A stretch of DNA of 64,000 bases. Origin: Prillingera fragicola. Lineage: Eukaryota > Basidiomycota > Tremellomycetes > Trichosporonales > Trichosporonaceae. The DNA lies in contig BEDY01000005.1 of NCBI GenBank assembly GCA_002335605.1, positions 806,001-870,000 of the forward strand, written 5' to 3'. Both the position numbers and the translations under genes were made by a program. The notes below the pieces were generated by a model, which did not search any database, was not told the origin of the DNA, and worked only from the letters and a program-made list of their open reading frames with translations. This document shows positions 20,591 through 32,347 of the stretch, piece after piece. Position 1 is the stretch's first letter; every line of letters begins with the position of its first letter.

Positions 20591-23500
20591 ATGAACGTCA
20601 AGAAGCTATTCCGCACGTCAAAGGCTCCGGGCATCGACCCCTTCCCGGAGCAGCCTCCCACAAGCATGGGTCCCCCATCCGTCAAAGGCATGGACCGTCT
20701 CATCCCTGCCCATGAACCCAAGCGTCGAAACCATCATGCGCAAGGCAGCGTAACGCCGTTTCCAATCGATGTCGGCCGAAGCAACGAGTACTCTACAGCA
20801 CAAGCTGGCCACGTCGCCGCCTCCGCGCCTGCACCCGCGTCGCGAAGCCGCGGAGAGCGCAACCCTACACCAAAGCTGGCGGACCTTCGTCAGATGGAAG
20901 AGGACGCGAGCTCTGCTGCCTTCCGTCGCGAAGGTAACAATGCGACGGGGTATCCCACGCCACCGTCGCGCTCACGGGCTGGCACGGGCGCAAGTAACCC
21001 TGCCACTGCAGACGGATGGGGTTCTGCCCCTCCGCAGCAGCAGTCGTTCAGTTCTCCACAGCCAAACGGCCCCGGAGCCAACTACAACGCGTCGTACAAC
21101 GGCCAGCAGCAGCAACAACAGCAACCGAGCCCCGTGGCCCAGCCCGGCTTCTATCTTCCACCTGGCGCCGGACCTCCTTCCCCCAAATTCAGTCCCGCAA
21201 CCCCGCCGCGCATCGGCCACATCTCTCAGCCTAGTCTCGCCAACCCTCTCCCTCCCTCTGTGACCGCTTCCTATGGGGCCGCCGAGCACGATGGATACGC
21301 CAGCGGGCGAAGTCGAGGATACAGTTCCGCGTCGCAATCTGGCCGTGGGTCTGATCACGAGGGCTCGGTCCACCACATGGGAGCATCGCCTCTGCCGTCC
21401 TTGTTGCCAAAGCCCGCCTCGCAGGTCGCGTCTGGCAGGTCACCGCTCGCCAACTCTTACTCTGAGCCGCCGCCAGGCTCCATGGCATTCCCGACTCCAC
21501 AAAAGTATAGTCATCGCAAATCCGCTCTTACTGCAACTGCGTCTGCCCCAGCAGAGCGCGCGACTGTGTCGCGGGAAGCTCCAATGGACAAGGAAAAGGA
21601 GAAAGAAAGGGAGAAGGCAGAAAAACACAAGTCTGACAAAGGCGACAAGAAGAAGTTCTGGTCAAGCTGGGGCGACCGCAAGTCCAAGGCCAAGGAAACT
21701 GAAAAGGAACTGCCACGGCCATCGGTGGATGGATCCACGCGGCCGAGCTTTGACGAATGGAGGGAGGGCGACGTTTCCAACAACGGCCACTCCAGCGTTG
21801 GGCACGGCCTCGAGGACCCGAGTCGTCCTCGCGCAGCCGGCCATGGCCAGGACGTCGCCCCACCTCAGGCCAAGGCAACTGCGCCGGGTTCCGGACGCGA
21901 GCCCAATGAGACATATGATGTGTGCACCGCAATTCGTAAGCATTTGCCACTTGAAAGTATGACCAAAGCTAAAACTTGCAGGCGTTCTCTGTGCCAACGT
22001 CAACGGCGACTCAACCTTCCACACGGTCCTCGAGGTCTGCGACCGCGTCAACCGTGCCCAGCACAGCGACTCTGTGAGCAAAGAGGCGGCGCGCGGCATC
22101 CGCAAAGTGTTCAAAGGCGGGCGAGATGAGGAGCGGAGGATGGCTGCGCGCGTATGGTGGATTGCGATGAACAACATCACGACCAAGGGCTTCCACCGTG
22201 AGTGATTGCGTGAGGATCTGTGACTGACGGCAGATTATGCATCCAACCGCAAGTTCACTGGAACTCTGGAGACTCTCCTTATTCTCAACCCTGTCAAGCC
22301 TCAAGTTCTGCCAGACACGTATCACACGATCATGAAGGTCTTGTCCGACTTGACTTTCAGGTATGGTAGACAAAGAGCGAGTGAGGGGCTCTTGGATCTC
22401 TGGAAAAAGGTCAAAAACCAAAATGACCCAGAGTATGGAACACCGCTCCCAGACGACTGGTTACGACGCGCACAAATCCCTCCGCCGCTACCTCCATCCA
22501 ATGGCACCTTGCCATCGCCAGCACAATCCATGCCGCTGCCTGTGTCACGACCTCCGTCCGCGCCATCTTCGCGGATTTCGCGTGGCGTCGCGACGACCCT
22601 CGGCAGTGTGCCTCTTACATACGGCGGTCCCGGCTATGTGCACCTCCCCGATCATGGCGACGACATGCGCCGTCTGGTGGAGCAGTCCTCGGCGGGCATG
22701 GAAAGCGCGCGTATTCTACAGGAAGCCGTTGTTTACACTCGACCAGAAGAACTGGACGAAAGGGAGTTTGTCAGGGTGAGCATCATCGAGTTTGACTGCC
22801 GCTGACCATCTCAGGAGTCGTACCAGGAATGCGTCCGTGCGCAAGAGTCTCTTCACAGCCAGTTGGGCTGGGCTCAGTCAGAAGCAAAGCGCTCTCTGGA
22901 GGTAGCCGACTCTATTGAGCGCAAGGAGCAAACCCGTCTTACGACCATGGAGGAGAGCGCCTTGAAAATCCTGCTTGAGGCTCTCGATGCGCTGGGCGGC
23001 GCAATCAAGCAGTTTGATGAGCTGGAGGAGATGGCAGCAGAGGAGGCCGACAGACGTGCCGCACTCGAGCGTAGCAAAAAGGACACGCGCATGGACAGGA
23101 GGCAACAAATGGACATGCTCAGCGCTCCGGGCGAGGGACAGGCTTCCTCTTCACGCTCCCCGTCGCCGTCGAGAGCGATGCAGCTCGGGGGTGGCTCATC
23201 TGCCTCGAGATCTCCAGACTTTTCCACGGCACGAGCAGCCGAATCTTACTCGAACGAGTCGTACTCTGGCCATCTGGTTGCGCCAGCGGGCAATGTGGAC
23301 CAGCGCTCGCGTTCTCCATCGCCTGATCGTCGTTCGCATCAGCTGCCAAACCCGCCGAGAATTGGCTCCCCGCCGCGAACTGCCTCGCCTCTGGGACGAT
23401 CCCGCGTCCCTGGGCCGCGTCCGCTGCCCAACCCGTTCCGCAAGGTCAACAGCAGTCAAAGCTTGGGAGGCATTGCCGATGCCCCAGCACCTCAGGGTGG

Positions 23501-23888
23501 ACGTGGCGGAGGCAGCAGCAGCAACGAAGGACCCAGCGTCGGCAGCACCGCCGATGGCGAGAACTACGCTGATGACGATGCGCCACCCGCCCGTCCCAGT
23601 CGCAAAGCACTGGGCAAGCGTCGTGCAGAGCCGAAGGACGATGGTGAGTTAAGCTACTGCTTCACTCTGGCTGACAATTCAGACGGCTTTGACCCAGACG
23701 ACATGTTTGGTATCAAGCGTCCATCCTCGCCATCCGATGAGTCCACCAATGGCGACGACTATGCGGCCAAGCCGATCGTGTACGCTTACGACGCGTATCA
23801 GGAGCGTCTCAAAGAGCTCCACGCCAAGCAGAAGCTCCCGGAGAACGGCCACGAAGTCATGAGACTTCCACCACCACAGACTGCCTGA
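20591..23888 (+). CDS. VHS-GAT domain protein (Lsb5-like)
   Basis: VHS and GAT modules bind sorting signals, ubiquitin and small GTPases on endosomes or at actin patches; yeast Lsb5 has this architecture. Exons: 20591-21935, 21982-22197, 22234-22775, 22815-23643, 23683-23888; 1045 aa, far longer than Lsb5 (about 350 aa). Residues 1-440 are disordered with a Gln run (about 172-180) and a Lys/Glu-rich stretch ending KKFWSSWGDRKSK. The VHS domain is about 443-610 (TYDVCTAIRVLCANV, ARVWWIAMNNITTKG, LLDLWKKVKNQ). A helical GAT-like bundle follows (DDMRRLVEQSSAGMESARIL to IKQFDELEEMA), then a disordered Ser/Pro-rich tail. Family assignment is clear at domain level, the specific partner role is inferred. 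Confidence 0.82.
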
Positions 23889-24187
23889 GCAGTGAACCCG
23901 CCGCCAATTTTCGTCATGCTTTATCCTCTTGCGCATCACTCCTTTGCACTACGTGACACAGCGAGAGGAGACCACGCTACAAGGCCAGCCGATTAGACTG
24001 CATTTGCAACATCTCTTTCTGCATCTGCATGCTACTCCTCTTTGTAATATAACACCCATCAACCTTGATGTACCCATTTAGTCCCGCTCGTCCAAATGTC
24101 ATGCCACAATTTCAGAGCGCGCCGTTGTTGTTGCGGCTGCAGTTGCACTCTCCCATTGTCAGTCGTCCAACCAACACACCTACCGGC

Positions 24188-25863
24188 ATGCGCGTAAAGG
24201 TCGTTGTTCAGGCGCCTCTGCCTAAGCGCAAGGTCCTGCTTCCTCTGCCTGCGGGAGGAAGCGTAGGCGCCCTCGCCGAGCTCATCTGCTCCTCCGTCCT
24301 GGCTCCGGCACTCGCCCCCGGCGCCGTCCCAGCACCGACCGACCTCGCACTGGATGTCGACGGCTTTGATCTGCTGCATGCCAGTCCAGCGAATGTCATT
24401 GAAGCAGGCGATGTTGTCAAGTGAGCACAAGACTCGGGTTGCGCGCGTCGTGCGCAAGCTAACCGTGCAGTGTACGCCTGGCCGCAGGGCTCAGCAAGCG
24501 AAAGGTCGAGTCTGGAGACGAGCGCGCGGCCAAGCGGCCTAGGCGGCCAGAGTCAATACCCTTGCCGCGGTCGGTGTCGGTCTCATCGGCATCGTCGTCG
24601 AGCGACAGCAGCAGTGAGAGTGAAAGCGACAGTGACAGCGGCAGCGATTCCAGCTCGAGCTCCTCATCCAGCCCCTCGTCCTCCTCGTCTTCCTCCAGCT
24701 CCAGCTCTTCACCTGCACAACCGCGTAGCTCTGTCTCGGGCACTATCACGCAAGGTCTTTCCACAGGCGCAGAGGATCACGTACCGCCAGGACATGGCAA
24801 GAGCGCGACTCATGAGCGCAACGCGCGCCGCCGTCGGGCAAGGCAGCTCAAGAAGCTCGCGGACGCCGCTGCCGCCTCTGGACACCCTCGCGACCCCGCT
24901 CTTACGGCCGCGAGCCAAGCACTGGCAACCAATGTTGCCCCTGCAGCTATGCCAGCCGCAGCAGTTGTGGACGGAGACGTTGTCTCGTTTACGACTCAGC
25001 TCATTCCCGTGCCTCAGCGTATGGAGAACCGCAACAAGAAGAAGGGCTTTCTCAAGGAGATGGAGCGTGTGCGTGGGACAAAGACTGTGTTTGGGGACAA
25101 TGGCGGTGCGGGGGAGACGCAGACCGAGGACGTGGTCATGGCCAATGGACATGCCGGAAACCAATCATCAAGTGACTCATCGTCCGAGTCCAGCTCCGAG
25201 TCCGAGTCTTCATCTGACGAGGAACCTAAAGCTCTTCCAGCAACGATCACTCCTGCCACCGAAGCCCCATCCGTCCCGCCCACCCCTATCCGCGCTTCAG
25301 AGCTACCTCTTGACCCGCCAAGGCGGCATGGCTTCCCCTCTGAGCAGACCACTCTCCCCTCCAACGTCTTTGTCACTGCGAAAGTGTACCCATTCCTAAC
25401 GGACAACCAACGTAGGCAGGCAGCAGAGCAGCTGGCTGAGGAGGAAGGCCAGCACCAAGCCAAGCAGCCCGTCCGTCGGCCGCCGGCTCGTGAGGTCGTC
25501 CCCGAAGCCGAGGAGATGCCCAACGGCGGCCACGCCGTGCTTGACGAGTCGCCAGCAGCACTCTGGGCTCATGCCGAGGCGGCATTTCCTTCACTTCCAG
25601 TCCTAGACGTTGCCCAGGCTGCTACACTGCAGCCAGGTGCCTACCTTGCCTGGCAGGGGGTGGTCTTGGACTTTACGACGTTTACGCCACAACTCAAGCT
25701 CCAGCTTGGTCGCATCAGCGCCCTGTCGCCCGCAGGGGTGACGCTCGAGCGCCTTGTGCGTCCAAAAGAGGAGTGGGAGGAGGAAGACGACGAGGAGGAG
25801 AGCATCGTGGAGAATCTCACGCCCGCCGAGCTCGTGACTGCCGGCCGTCGTGTTCTTCAGTAG
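24188..25863 (+). CDS. Coilin-like Cajal-body protein
   Basis: Coilin scaffolds Cajal bodies, where snRNPs mature. Exons 24188-24420 and 24471-25863 give 541 aa. The N-terminus (MRVKVVVQAPLPKRKVLLPL, then a short alpha/beta fold ending in NVIEAGDVVNVRL) resembles coilin's ubiquitin-like self-association domain. A long Ser/Asp/Glu tract follows (about 24570-24720). The centre has NRNKKKGFLKEMERVRGTK, like the conserved N(K/R)NK..F block of coilins. The C-terminus (ATLQPGAYLAWQGVVLDFTTFTPQLKLQLGRI) fits the atypical Tudor-like domain. An upstream in-frame ATG at 24065 would add 41 residues; 24188 is preferred because the conserved fold begins there. Sequence conservation in this family is low, so this is a probable rather than certain call. 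Confidence 0.75.
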
Positions 25864-25928
25864 TAGCATTGCACAAAATGTAGAGCCAATCCCTGTATTC
25901 ACTGTCATAGCACCATGCAGATACATCA

Positions 25929-26877
25929 CTACCGCCAGAACTTTGCCATGACACGGCGAACAGGGTTGAGCGCGAAACGGGCGAAGGCTGGCGCAGCACG
26001 AAGCGACACCGCGATGCGAACAGGCATGAGCAGCTGCAAAGTCAGCGACAAGGTCCCCAACGTAAGCGCGAGTACACACCTTGACAAGCACATACGCCGC
26101 AATGGCATCGGCAACCACACTGGCATGGCCCGTCGTTCCATCAGGCTTGGACCCCTTCTCGTATCCTGGCACCCCGTACCGCCTGCCGCCGCCGTTCTCG
26201 ACCCACGTCACCCCCTCGTCGTACCACTCGCGGAGCGTGCTGGTGACGTCCCACCGAGTCTCCTCCTCCTTGGAGACTTCAACAACCGGAACGCCCGCCT
26301 CGAGATCAGCCTCGACTTGCTGGGCGTTTAGCTTTTCGTCGCCGTCCTCAGCGCCGATGTTGAGGAGCCACGCGATGAGGCCGGCACCAGCGCCAAGGGC
26401 GCGGAGGAGATAGAAGAGGAGTCCTAGAGGGATTACTGCTGTGAGCTCGTGTAGAATGACGGCGGAGACAACTAGGGAGGGAGTGGGGACGCCGGTGCGT
26501 GCTGAGAGGGCTGCGAGGCGGGGTGCGTAGCGGTGTAGCCTGGGTGTCAGGAGAGGGGCGAGGTCCTCGGGAGTGCTGGGAAGAGGGTTGGCGTTCGCTA
26601 GTGGGGAGGCTTTTGGTGGTGGGGTAGTTGATGTTGTTGAGGATGGGGACCAGGAAGGTGGTGTTGTAGAGTAGCGCGCAATGCTGGAGGAGGAAGGGGG
26701 GAGTGCGCTGGGCAGCCGGGGCAGACAACGGGGCGCTGTCGAGGCATGTTGAACGCGCAGAGACCAGACCGTGCTAGCAGTGACTTGAGCAACTGGTCGG
26801 GAGCTCAGAGTCAATGCTGCTGTACGTGCGTTCAAGAGTGACGAGAGCGCTGGCTGTGCCAGAGCGCGACGAAACAT
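25929..26877 (-). CDS. Mitochondrial inner-membrane protein, Mrx11-like
   Basis: Exons 26080-26877 and 25929-26033 (phase 0) give 300 aa. The first 100 residues are rich in Arg, Ser, Thr and Pro with almost no acids, as in a mitochondrial presequence. A conserved-looking core follows: an amphipathic helix then SLVVSAVILHELTAVIPLGLLFYLLRALG, probably one or two membrane helices. The short last exon (LLMPVRIAVSLRAAPAFARF) is a second hydrophobic/basic segment. The ILHELTA.IPL pattern resembles fungal Mrx11/Ypl041c-type mitochondrial membrane proteins of unknown biochemical role; I am moderately sure of that link. It converges on the coilin-like gene with only 65 bp between stops. Confidence 0.65.
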
Positions 26878-27078
26878 GGTCGGTGGGTGTTGAGAGAAGT
26901 GTTAAAGCCCACTTCACTTCTCTACAAGCAAGTTGTCCCTGAGGCGTCACCGCCGTTGGCAATCTTCGTCGCCCAATCACATGCGACAATGGAAACCCAT
27001 TACATACTGTACATTTATTATTTTGCACAGTTGGAATACAAGAGGTACAACGTTTAACGTGGCTGCATGTGTCGCCGG

Positions 27079-30000
27079 CTACCGAGCGTCTCCATCCGCG
27101 GCAAGCGATGGTGGGAGCGATATGCCAAGCTTGAGGCATTGCTTGAGCCACGCGGCGTTAACAAGCTTGCCACTCGATCGCGCAGGCTTGGACAGCGGCC
27201 GGCCCCTGTCGCGGTCTTCTACCATGACCAGGTCACATGCGTCAAAGTTTGTGGGTAGCGATGAGGTGCGGACTACAGTGGCGCCGAGTGCGGCGAGACA
27301 GAATGGAACGAGAACCTGAAAGTGTCAGCAGTGCCACGCAGTAGAGACTTACCTTTAGCTCGTCGCGGCGTGAGAAGCGCGAGCTGGGCTCAACATAGTG
27401 AATAGTGGTGCCCGTGAAGGGTTTGATCAATGCTCCCGCCTTGGAGGCATCCCATGTCGAGCTTCCCCAGGTGGAATCAACAAACTGCGACACGGAGGTT
27501 CCAAGGTGTGGCGATTCGCCGAGGGAGATGAGATATGAGCCCCAGTGCGCCGATGATTTGATGGCGTCCTCGACGTATCTGGCCGCCAAGATGGGCACAC
27601 CAGCAGCAAGAGCTGCCATGACCTTCGGGGTCATGATGCAGCGAGCGCCGATCTGAATGACAAAGGGCGTGGAGGTAGAGACGAGCTCAAAGCCACTGTC
27701 CTTGATAACAAAGACACTCTCCCACTGCGATGCGACTGTGCCGCCATTGGCCTCGATACTTCGGCGAAGTGAGTCTGGATCCATATTAGTGGATGCGCCA
27801 GTGATGATGAAGACCATTCCGGTAAACACTTGGCCCCCAGACGGGATGATGACAGATCCTCGCGCAGAAGGTGGCGGGAACAGGGCATCGAGGGCGTCTA
27901 ACTCCAGCACGCGGTCATGGAACCGCGCAGCAATGTCGGTAGGCATCACAACAAGGCGCGCTATGGGAATGCGATGAGTCTTGCTGCGACGATCCAGTGT
28001 CTCGACGGTGTCGCCTTGCCCTCCAAACTCAGAAGCCACGTGAAAGACGTCAGACGTCTTGGTGCCGTCGAAGACCGGCTCTCCAGGCCGCAGGTGCAGC
28101 ATGCGGAGCTTGTCGATGCCAAGAGACGAGTGATAGCCATCGTCAAACTTGATCCTGAAGCCTTTGGCGTTGCGGCCCACGACAGTGCCGGCATAATACT
28201 CGCCCGTCTTGCCCCAGAGGCCAAGCACACGCAGTGGATCCCTAGTCGGTGGAGCAGAGGGACCAGCACTGATTGAAGGTCCAGCGACTGAGGTTGTCCT
28301 GGACGCGGCGGCTCGCGCAGCTGGAGTCACGGAACGAGACCGGGCATCTGGTACGGATGGCGCTGGCATGGCAGTCGACGCCGTTGTGCGCTGGGCAGAA
28401 CTCGCTTTGCTTGTTGACTGGCCAGAGGTGAATCGGATCTTCTTGCGCAGGTCCTTTGATTTGGATGTCCGAGGCTTCTTCTTTGCAGGGCGATAGGAGA
28501 AGTCCTCCTCGTCTTCTGGGGCCGACCCACTCGACGGTCCAGAGAGGTCGGGGGAGGGCGACAACGCCTTGCGCTTGCCACGACTGAATCGGCTTTCTGA
28601 CGTCGAGGACGGAGGTACTATTCCGCGCGGGATCATTGGGCCTTGAGTCTTGGCACTGGGAGTCTTGACGTTAGGCGGCAGGGGCGACGCCGAAGGCTCC
28701 TGGAACGTGTGATCATCAGGGTCGTCCGGCGGGTCGCTGCTGCAGTCTGACAAAGGAGATACGGGCCGAGTAGAAGCTTTGCTACGTCCTCCATACTTGT
28801 TAGGGCTGTGCCGAGGAGGCGGGGCACGAGCCAGGCTCATGGACTCGATCTCGTGAACGCCAGTGAGCACAGGTGGCGGAGGTGAGGGTGACCGTTGAGG
28901 AGTGGATGGCCGCTCCGGGATAGATATCAATGGGGACGTAGGTTCCGGCGGCGGAGCGAGGGGGGCTGCACGCTCGGTAGCTGGTGGCAAAGCGTCTTCC
29001 CTACCGCTGGCCGATCCATTCGCCGCTATTGGGGCTGAGCTTGGAGCAGCTGCTATGGTTATCGATGGGTCCACATATGTTGCCTCCGGTTCCACATACG
29101 TGGCCTGACCTTCGTCCACAGGACTGGGGGTCCGTCGTGCCTGCTGCACAGTAGGCAGTATGTGAGTTATGCTCCTCGTGCGTCGCTGGAGCATGCGATG
29201 GGCGGGCAGGCTAGTGCGGGCACTCGACTTGGACGACCCCGTAGACACGGTCGTCGCAAGACAAGGAGGAGCAGGCTGAGAAGGAAGGTCTACCAGTTCA
29301 CTTGAACCTAGAGCTGGTTCGCTGATCTGGGGGAGCATCATTTGGGTCGCCTGGAACAAGCCTTGCGATTGAGACTGTGATGGCTCCTCGAGGCCCATAT
29401 AAACGTCGCCGTCGGAGAAAAGGGAGCTGCCTTGCTGCGACCCTGCGGTGGACACGAGGTCGCCAAATGCGAAATTGCGAGGTGGCGGAGATGAAGGAGG
29501 GAAAGCGGGTGGACTGGTTCTAGGTTCGCTCTTTTCTGGTATCTCGGTGTTGGTATCGCTGTATTGGAGGAGACGAGTCGACTCCACTTCAGGATGCGAG
29601 CTGTCCGCAGAAGGCTCGTTCAGAAACGTGGACTCTGCAAATTGCTCGAGAGACGTCCGTCCGGCGTTTGCCCTGCTTGTCGAGCCCAGAGCGCCTTGGT
29701 CCAGACCAGGCCGAGACGCAAATGCGCCAGACTGGCGGCCTCGCGATATGACAGGAACTTCATTGCTCAATATTCGGTTAGACGTAGGGCTCATGATTTT
29801 GGAAAACCTCTCGATAGGTTTTGGCTGGATGTTCATGTCATGCGCAAAGTCGTCGCTGCCTGATTCTTGAGTCTGAGGCTGGTAAGGTCGCGGGGAAGTG
29901 AGCCGAGCTACGGGACCATAGCCCTTTCTGAGTGGCGAGGCATAGTTGGGACGGGTTCCTGAAGCCGGTGGTGCAGCCATCGATGAAGGTGACGCGGTAG

Positions 30001-30631
30001 GTGGGGCGCTTCGAGTTGAGGACATCGGCTTGGACGAGCTTGGCCCTGCTTGCTTTGTAGGCGTAGAGACTGACTGGGGTATGGCTGGTGCGCTAGCATG
30101 GACTCTTGTAGCTACCGAGCTTGAATCGACTTCTTCGACCTCATCCTCGGTTTCATTAATCTGCGTGGGCTCGGCATCGTTGACCTGTGTATCCTCGAGG
30201 CTGGGGTCGTCTTTCTGTGTCTCTTCCGTGGGGACGGCCCCGTTAATTTCCGTGGGAGCGTTATCCCTGTCAGAAGCAAGCGGAGCGCCGGATTCTGAGC
30301 TGACGGTTGGGCTGCCAGGATCCATGGTCGGCGCTGGCGGCGCGACTCCATTGCCGGCGAACGAATCGACGGTGACAGGCGAGGCGAGCTGATTGACCGC
30401 TCCCCGCGGTGTGTTGCCCCAGTGAATGACATCGGTGCTCTCCTCTTGCGTTTCTCTCCCACCTGCAAGTGTTGGCGCAATCTCGCTACTCTGCAGTGTA
30501 GTGTCGGCCGGTGCTGGGGCTGGTGCTGACGGCGCTGGTGGCACGATAGGCTCGTTGACGAATTGGGGCGGGAGAGAGGCAGCACCCATCATGGGCTGCT
30601 GCGTCTCATCTTCTGGCGACAAGTTGTCCAT
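27079..30631 (-). CDS. DNA-damage checkpoint mediator, Crb2/Rad9/53BP1-like
   Basis: Mediators of this family bind modified histones at DNA breaks and present effector kinases to ATR/ATM-type kinases. Exons: 27353-30631 and 27079-27315 (phase 0), 1171 aa from the ATG at 30631. The first 780 residues are disordered and contain many SQ/TQ sites. A Tudor-like region starts at RDPLRVLGLWGKTGEYYAGTVV, followed by BRCT1 (QVFTGMVFIITGAS, GGTVASQWESVFVIKD, ARYVEDAIKSSAHW) and BRCT2, which is rebuilt only by the last splice (KVLVPFCLAALGATVV ... LVNAAWLKQCLKLG). The true start may be further upstream: in-frame coding-like sequence with splice signals runs to about 30900 (see findings). Confidence 0.88.
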
Positions 30632-31241
30632 GCTAATCCGTGGCTGCTGGCTAGATGATTTCTTGGCTTTGGGTCGTGAAAGACTGGAAGAGCCATGTCA
30701 GACGAGGCTACGTGAGCCGAGGAATGCGCCCTGGGATGACTCACCCGATACGCCGAGAGGACCCAGTCAAGCTGCGCTGTCAACAATGCGCACAGTCATA
30801 AAACGGGTGCAACTTACTTCATGGGCTGAGGATTGAGAGGAGCTGTGGGAACATTGCTGTGATATGGGCAACAACTGAGGGTTGGTCAATCGCCTGGCGG
30901 TTAAAGTCCGCGGACTGACCCATCAACATCTAGGAACAGACGCGTTATCAACATGAGACGCGTTCAGTAGTGTGGGGTGATTTCATGACGTGTACTTTAA
31001 CCGCGGCTTGTTGATCTTACTCACTCCACTCTAGAAGTTCACAACAAACAGTAATGGTGCACAGGGTGGCCAATACTCTTGCTCAGTGTCGACTAGGGAT
31101 CACAAATCTGTACAGCGCAAGAGCCAGAGCTGATAAATTGTCTCCTATCGCTTCCCATTTCGTTTTACGTGAGTTACAAGCCGTGCTCGAGCTCATCTTT
31201 CAGCTCGTTCTTTCGTTACCACGCAGAGGAGATTGGACAAG
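30632..31241. other. Divergent intergenic region, possibly holding 5' exons of the checkpoint gene
   Basis: About 610 bases. The left half (30632-30900) may be coding on the minus strand: in-frame segments 30632-30683, 30745-30776 and from 30818 upwards are separated by two introns with canonical ends. The right half should hold the promoter of the HDDC2-type gene. Confidence 0.45.
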
Positions 31242-32265
31242 ATGGTGTCCTCCGAGTCCGTTACCAATGCCGACAAGCCCTCTGGGCGCAAGGGAGCGGG
31301 TGGAAAGATCCTGGCAGAGCCTTACAGGTATGTCTGATGGTGCTCGCAGCTCCTGACGGCTAGATCTGTCGGCAACGAGGCTCTTGACACACTGGCATTT
31401 CTGCATGTCCTCGAGAAGCTCAAGGTAGGCTATATAGTCACGCAGGAGCTGATTTAGAGCTTGAGAAGCGTACCGGCTGGGTTAGGGAAGGGGTAGGTGA
31501 ACCTCAAAGGCAGTCATGCTAACGAACCCAGGTCAAGCTCCCAGAAAGGTGATCACTACATCATCGCCTTCCTCGCTGACATGCAGCATCTCAGACCACA
31601 TGTGCCGCATGGCCTTGATGGCAATGATGATCCCCTCGACAGCGGACCGGCCCTTGGACATTCCTCGCTGCGTCATGATGGCCCTCGTGCATGACCTTGC
31701 CGAGGCACAGTGAGTCCCCCCTCCATCTAGAATGACGAGCTAATGGCAGCGTCGGTGACATCACCCCTCATGAGAATATTCCATCGCACGTCAAACAGGA
31801 GCTTGAAGAGCAGGCTATGGAGTCTTTCCTCAATGAGATGCTGGGCGGAGAGGGTAACAAGGAGGCGCGTGAGCGATTCCGGTCATTGTGGATGGAGTAC
31901 GAAGCGCGGGAGACACCCGAGGCGAAGCTCGTCAAGGACTTGGATCGGCTCGAGCTCGTCCTCCAGGGTCTCGAGTATGAGAAGTGTACGTTCATGTTAC
32001 GAGAAGGATAATCTGACATCGCAGCGCAGGATATCCGCACGCTGGCGCCGTTCTTCAGCGGCTCGATCCGTGAGTCAACCTGGAGAAACGAGCTGACGTC
32101 GCAGCTCATCTCGAACACCCGTCTGTGCGCCTCTGGGCCGAGGCAGCGATGGAAGAGCGCAAGACTCTGTGGGAGGGTCGGGGCCGTGGTGAGGAGGAGC
32201 AGCGCGACCTCGGCGGCGCCAAGGTTGGTTCCAAGGTGGACGCGCGCAAGGCCAACGGCGACTAG
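31242..32265 (+). CDS. HD-domain 5'-deoxynucleotidase, HDDC2/Ygk1 type
   Basis: Metal-dependent phosphohydrolase that removes phosphate from deoxynucleoside monophosphates. Eight exons: 31242-31327, 31364-31424, 31469-31492, 31532-31548, 31587-31709, 31750-31985, 32025-32069, 32105-32265; 250 aa. Splicing restores [18 protein letters not shown], then [17 protein letters not shown] (first His of the HD site), [12 protein letters not shown] (HD pair) and [10 protein letters not shown], then [14 protein letters not shown]. All HD-family metal ligands are present. Exons of 24 and 17 nt are micro-exons; the acceptor before the 24-nt exon could lie 3 nt upstream, adding one Lys. It converges on the GID2 gene with 82 bp between stops. 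Confidence 0.92.
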
Positions 32266-32347
32266 AAAGGGGGTTTGCATCTGGACTACATCATTCAGAA
32301 TAACAATTCTTAGCATAGCACAACTATTACAACAATGTAACCCAACT

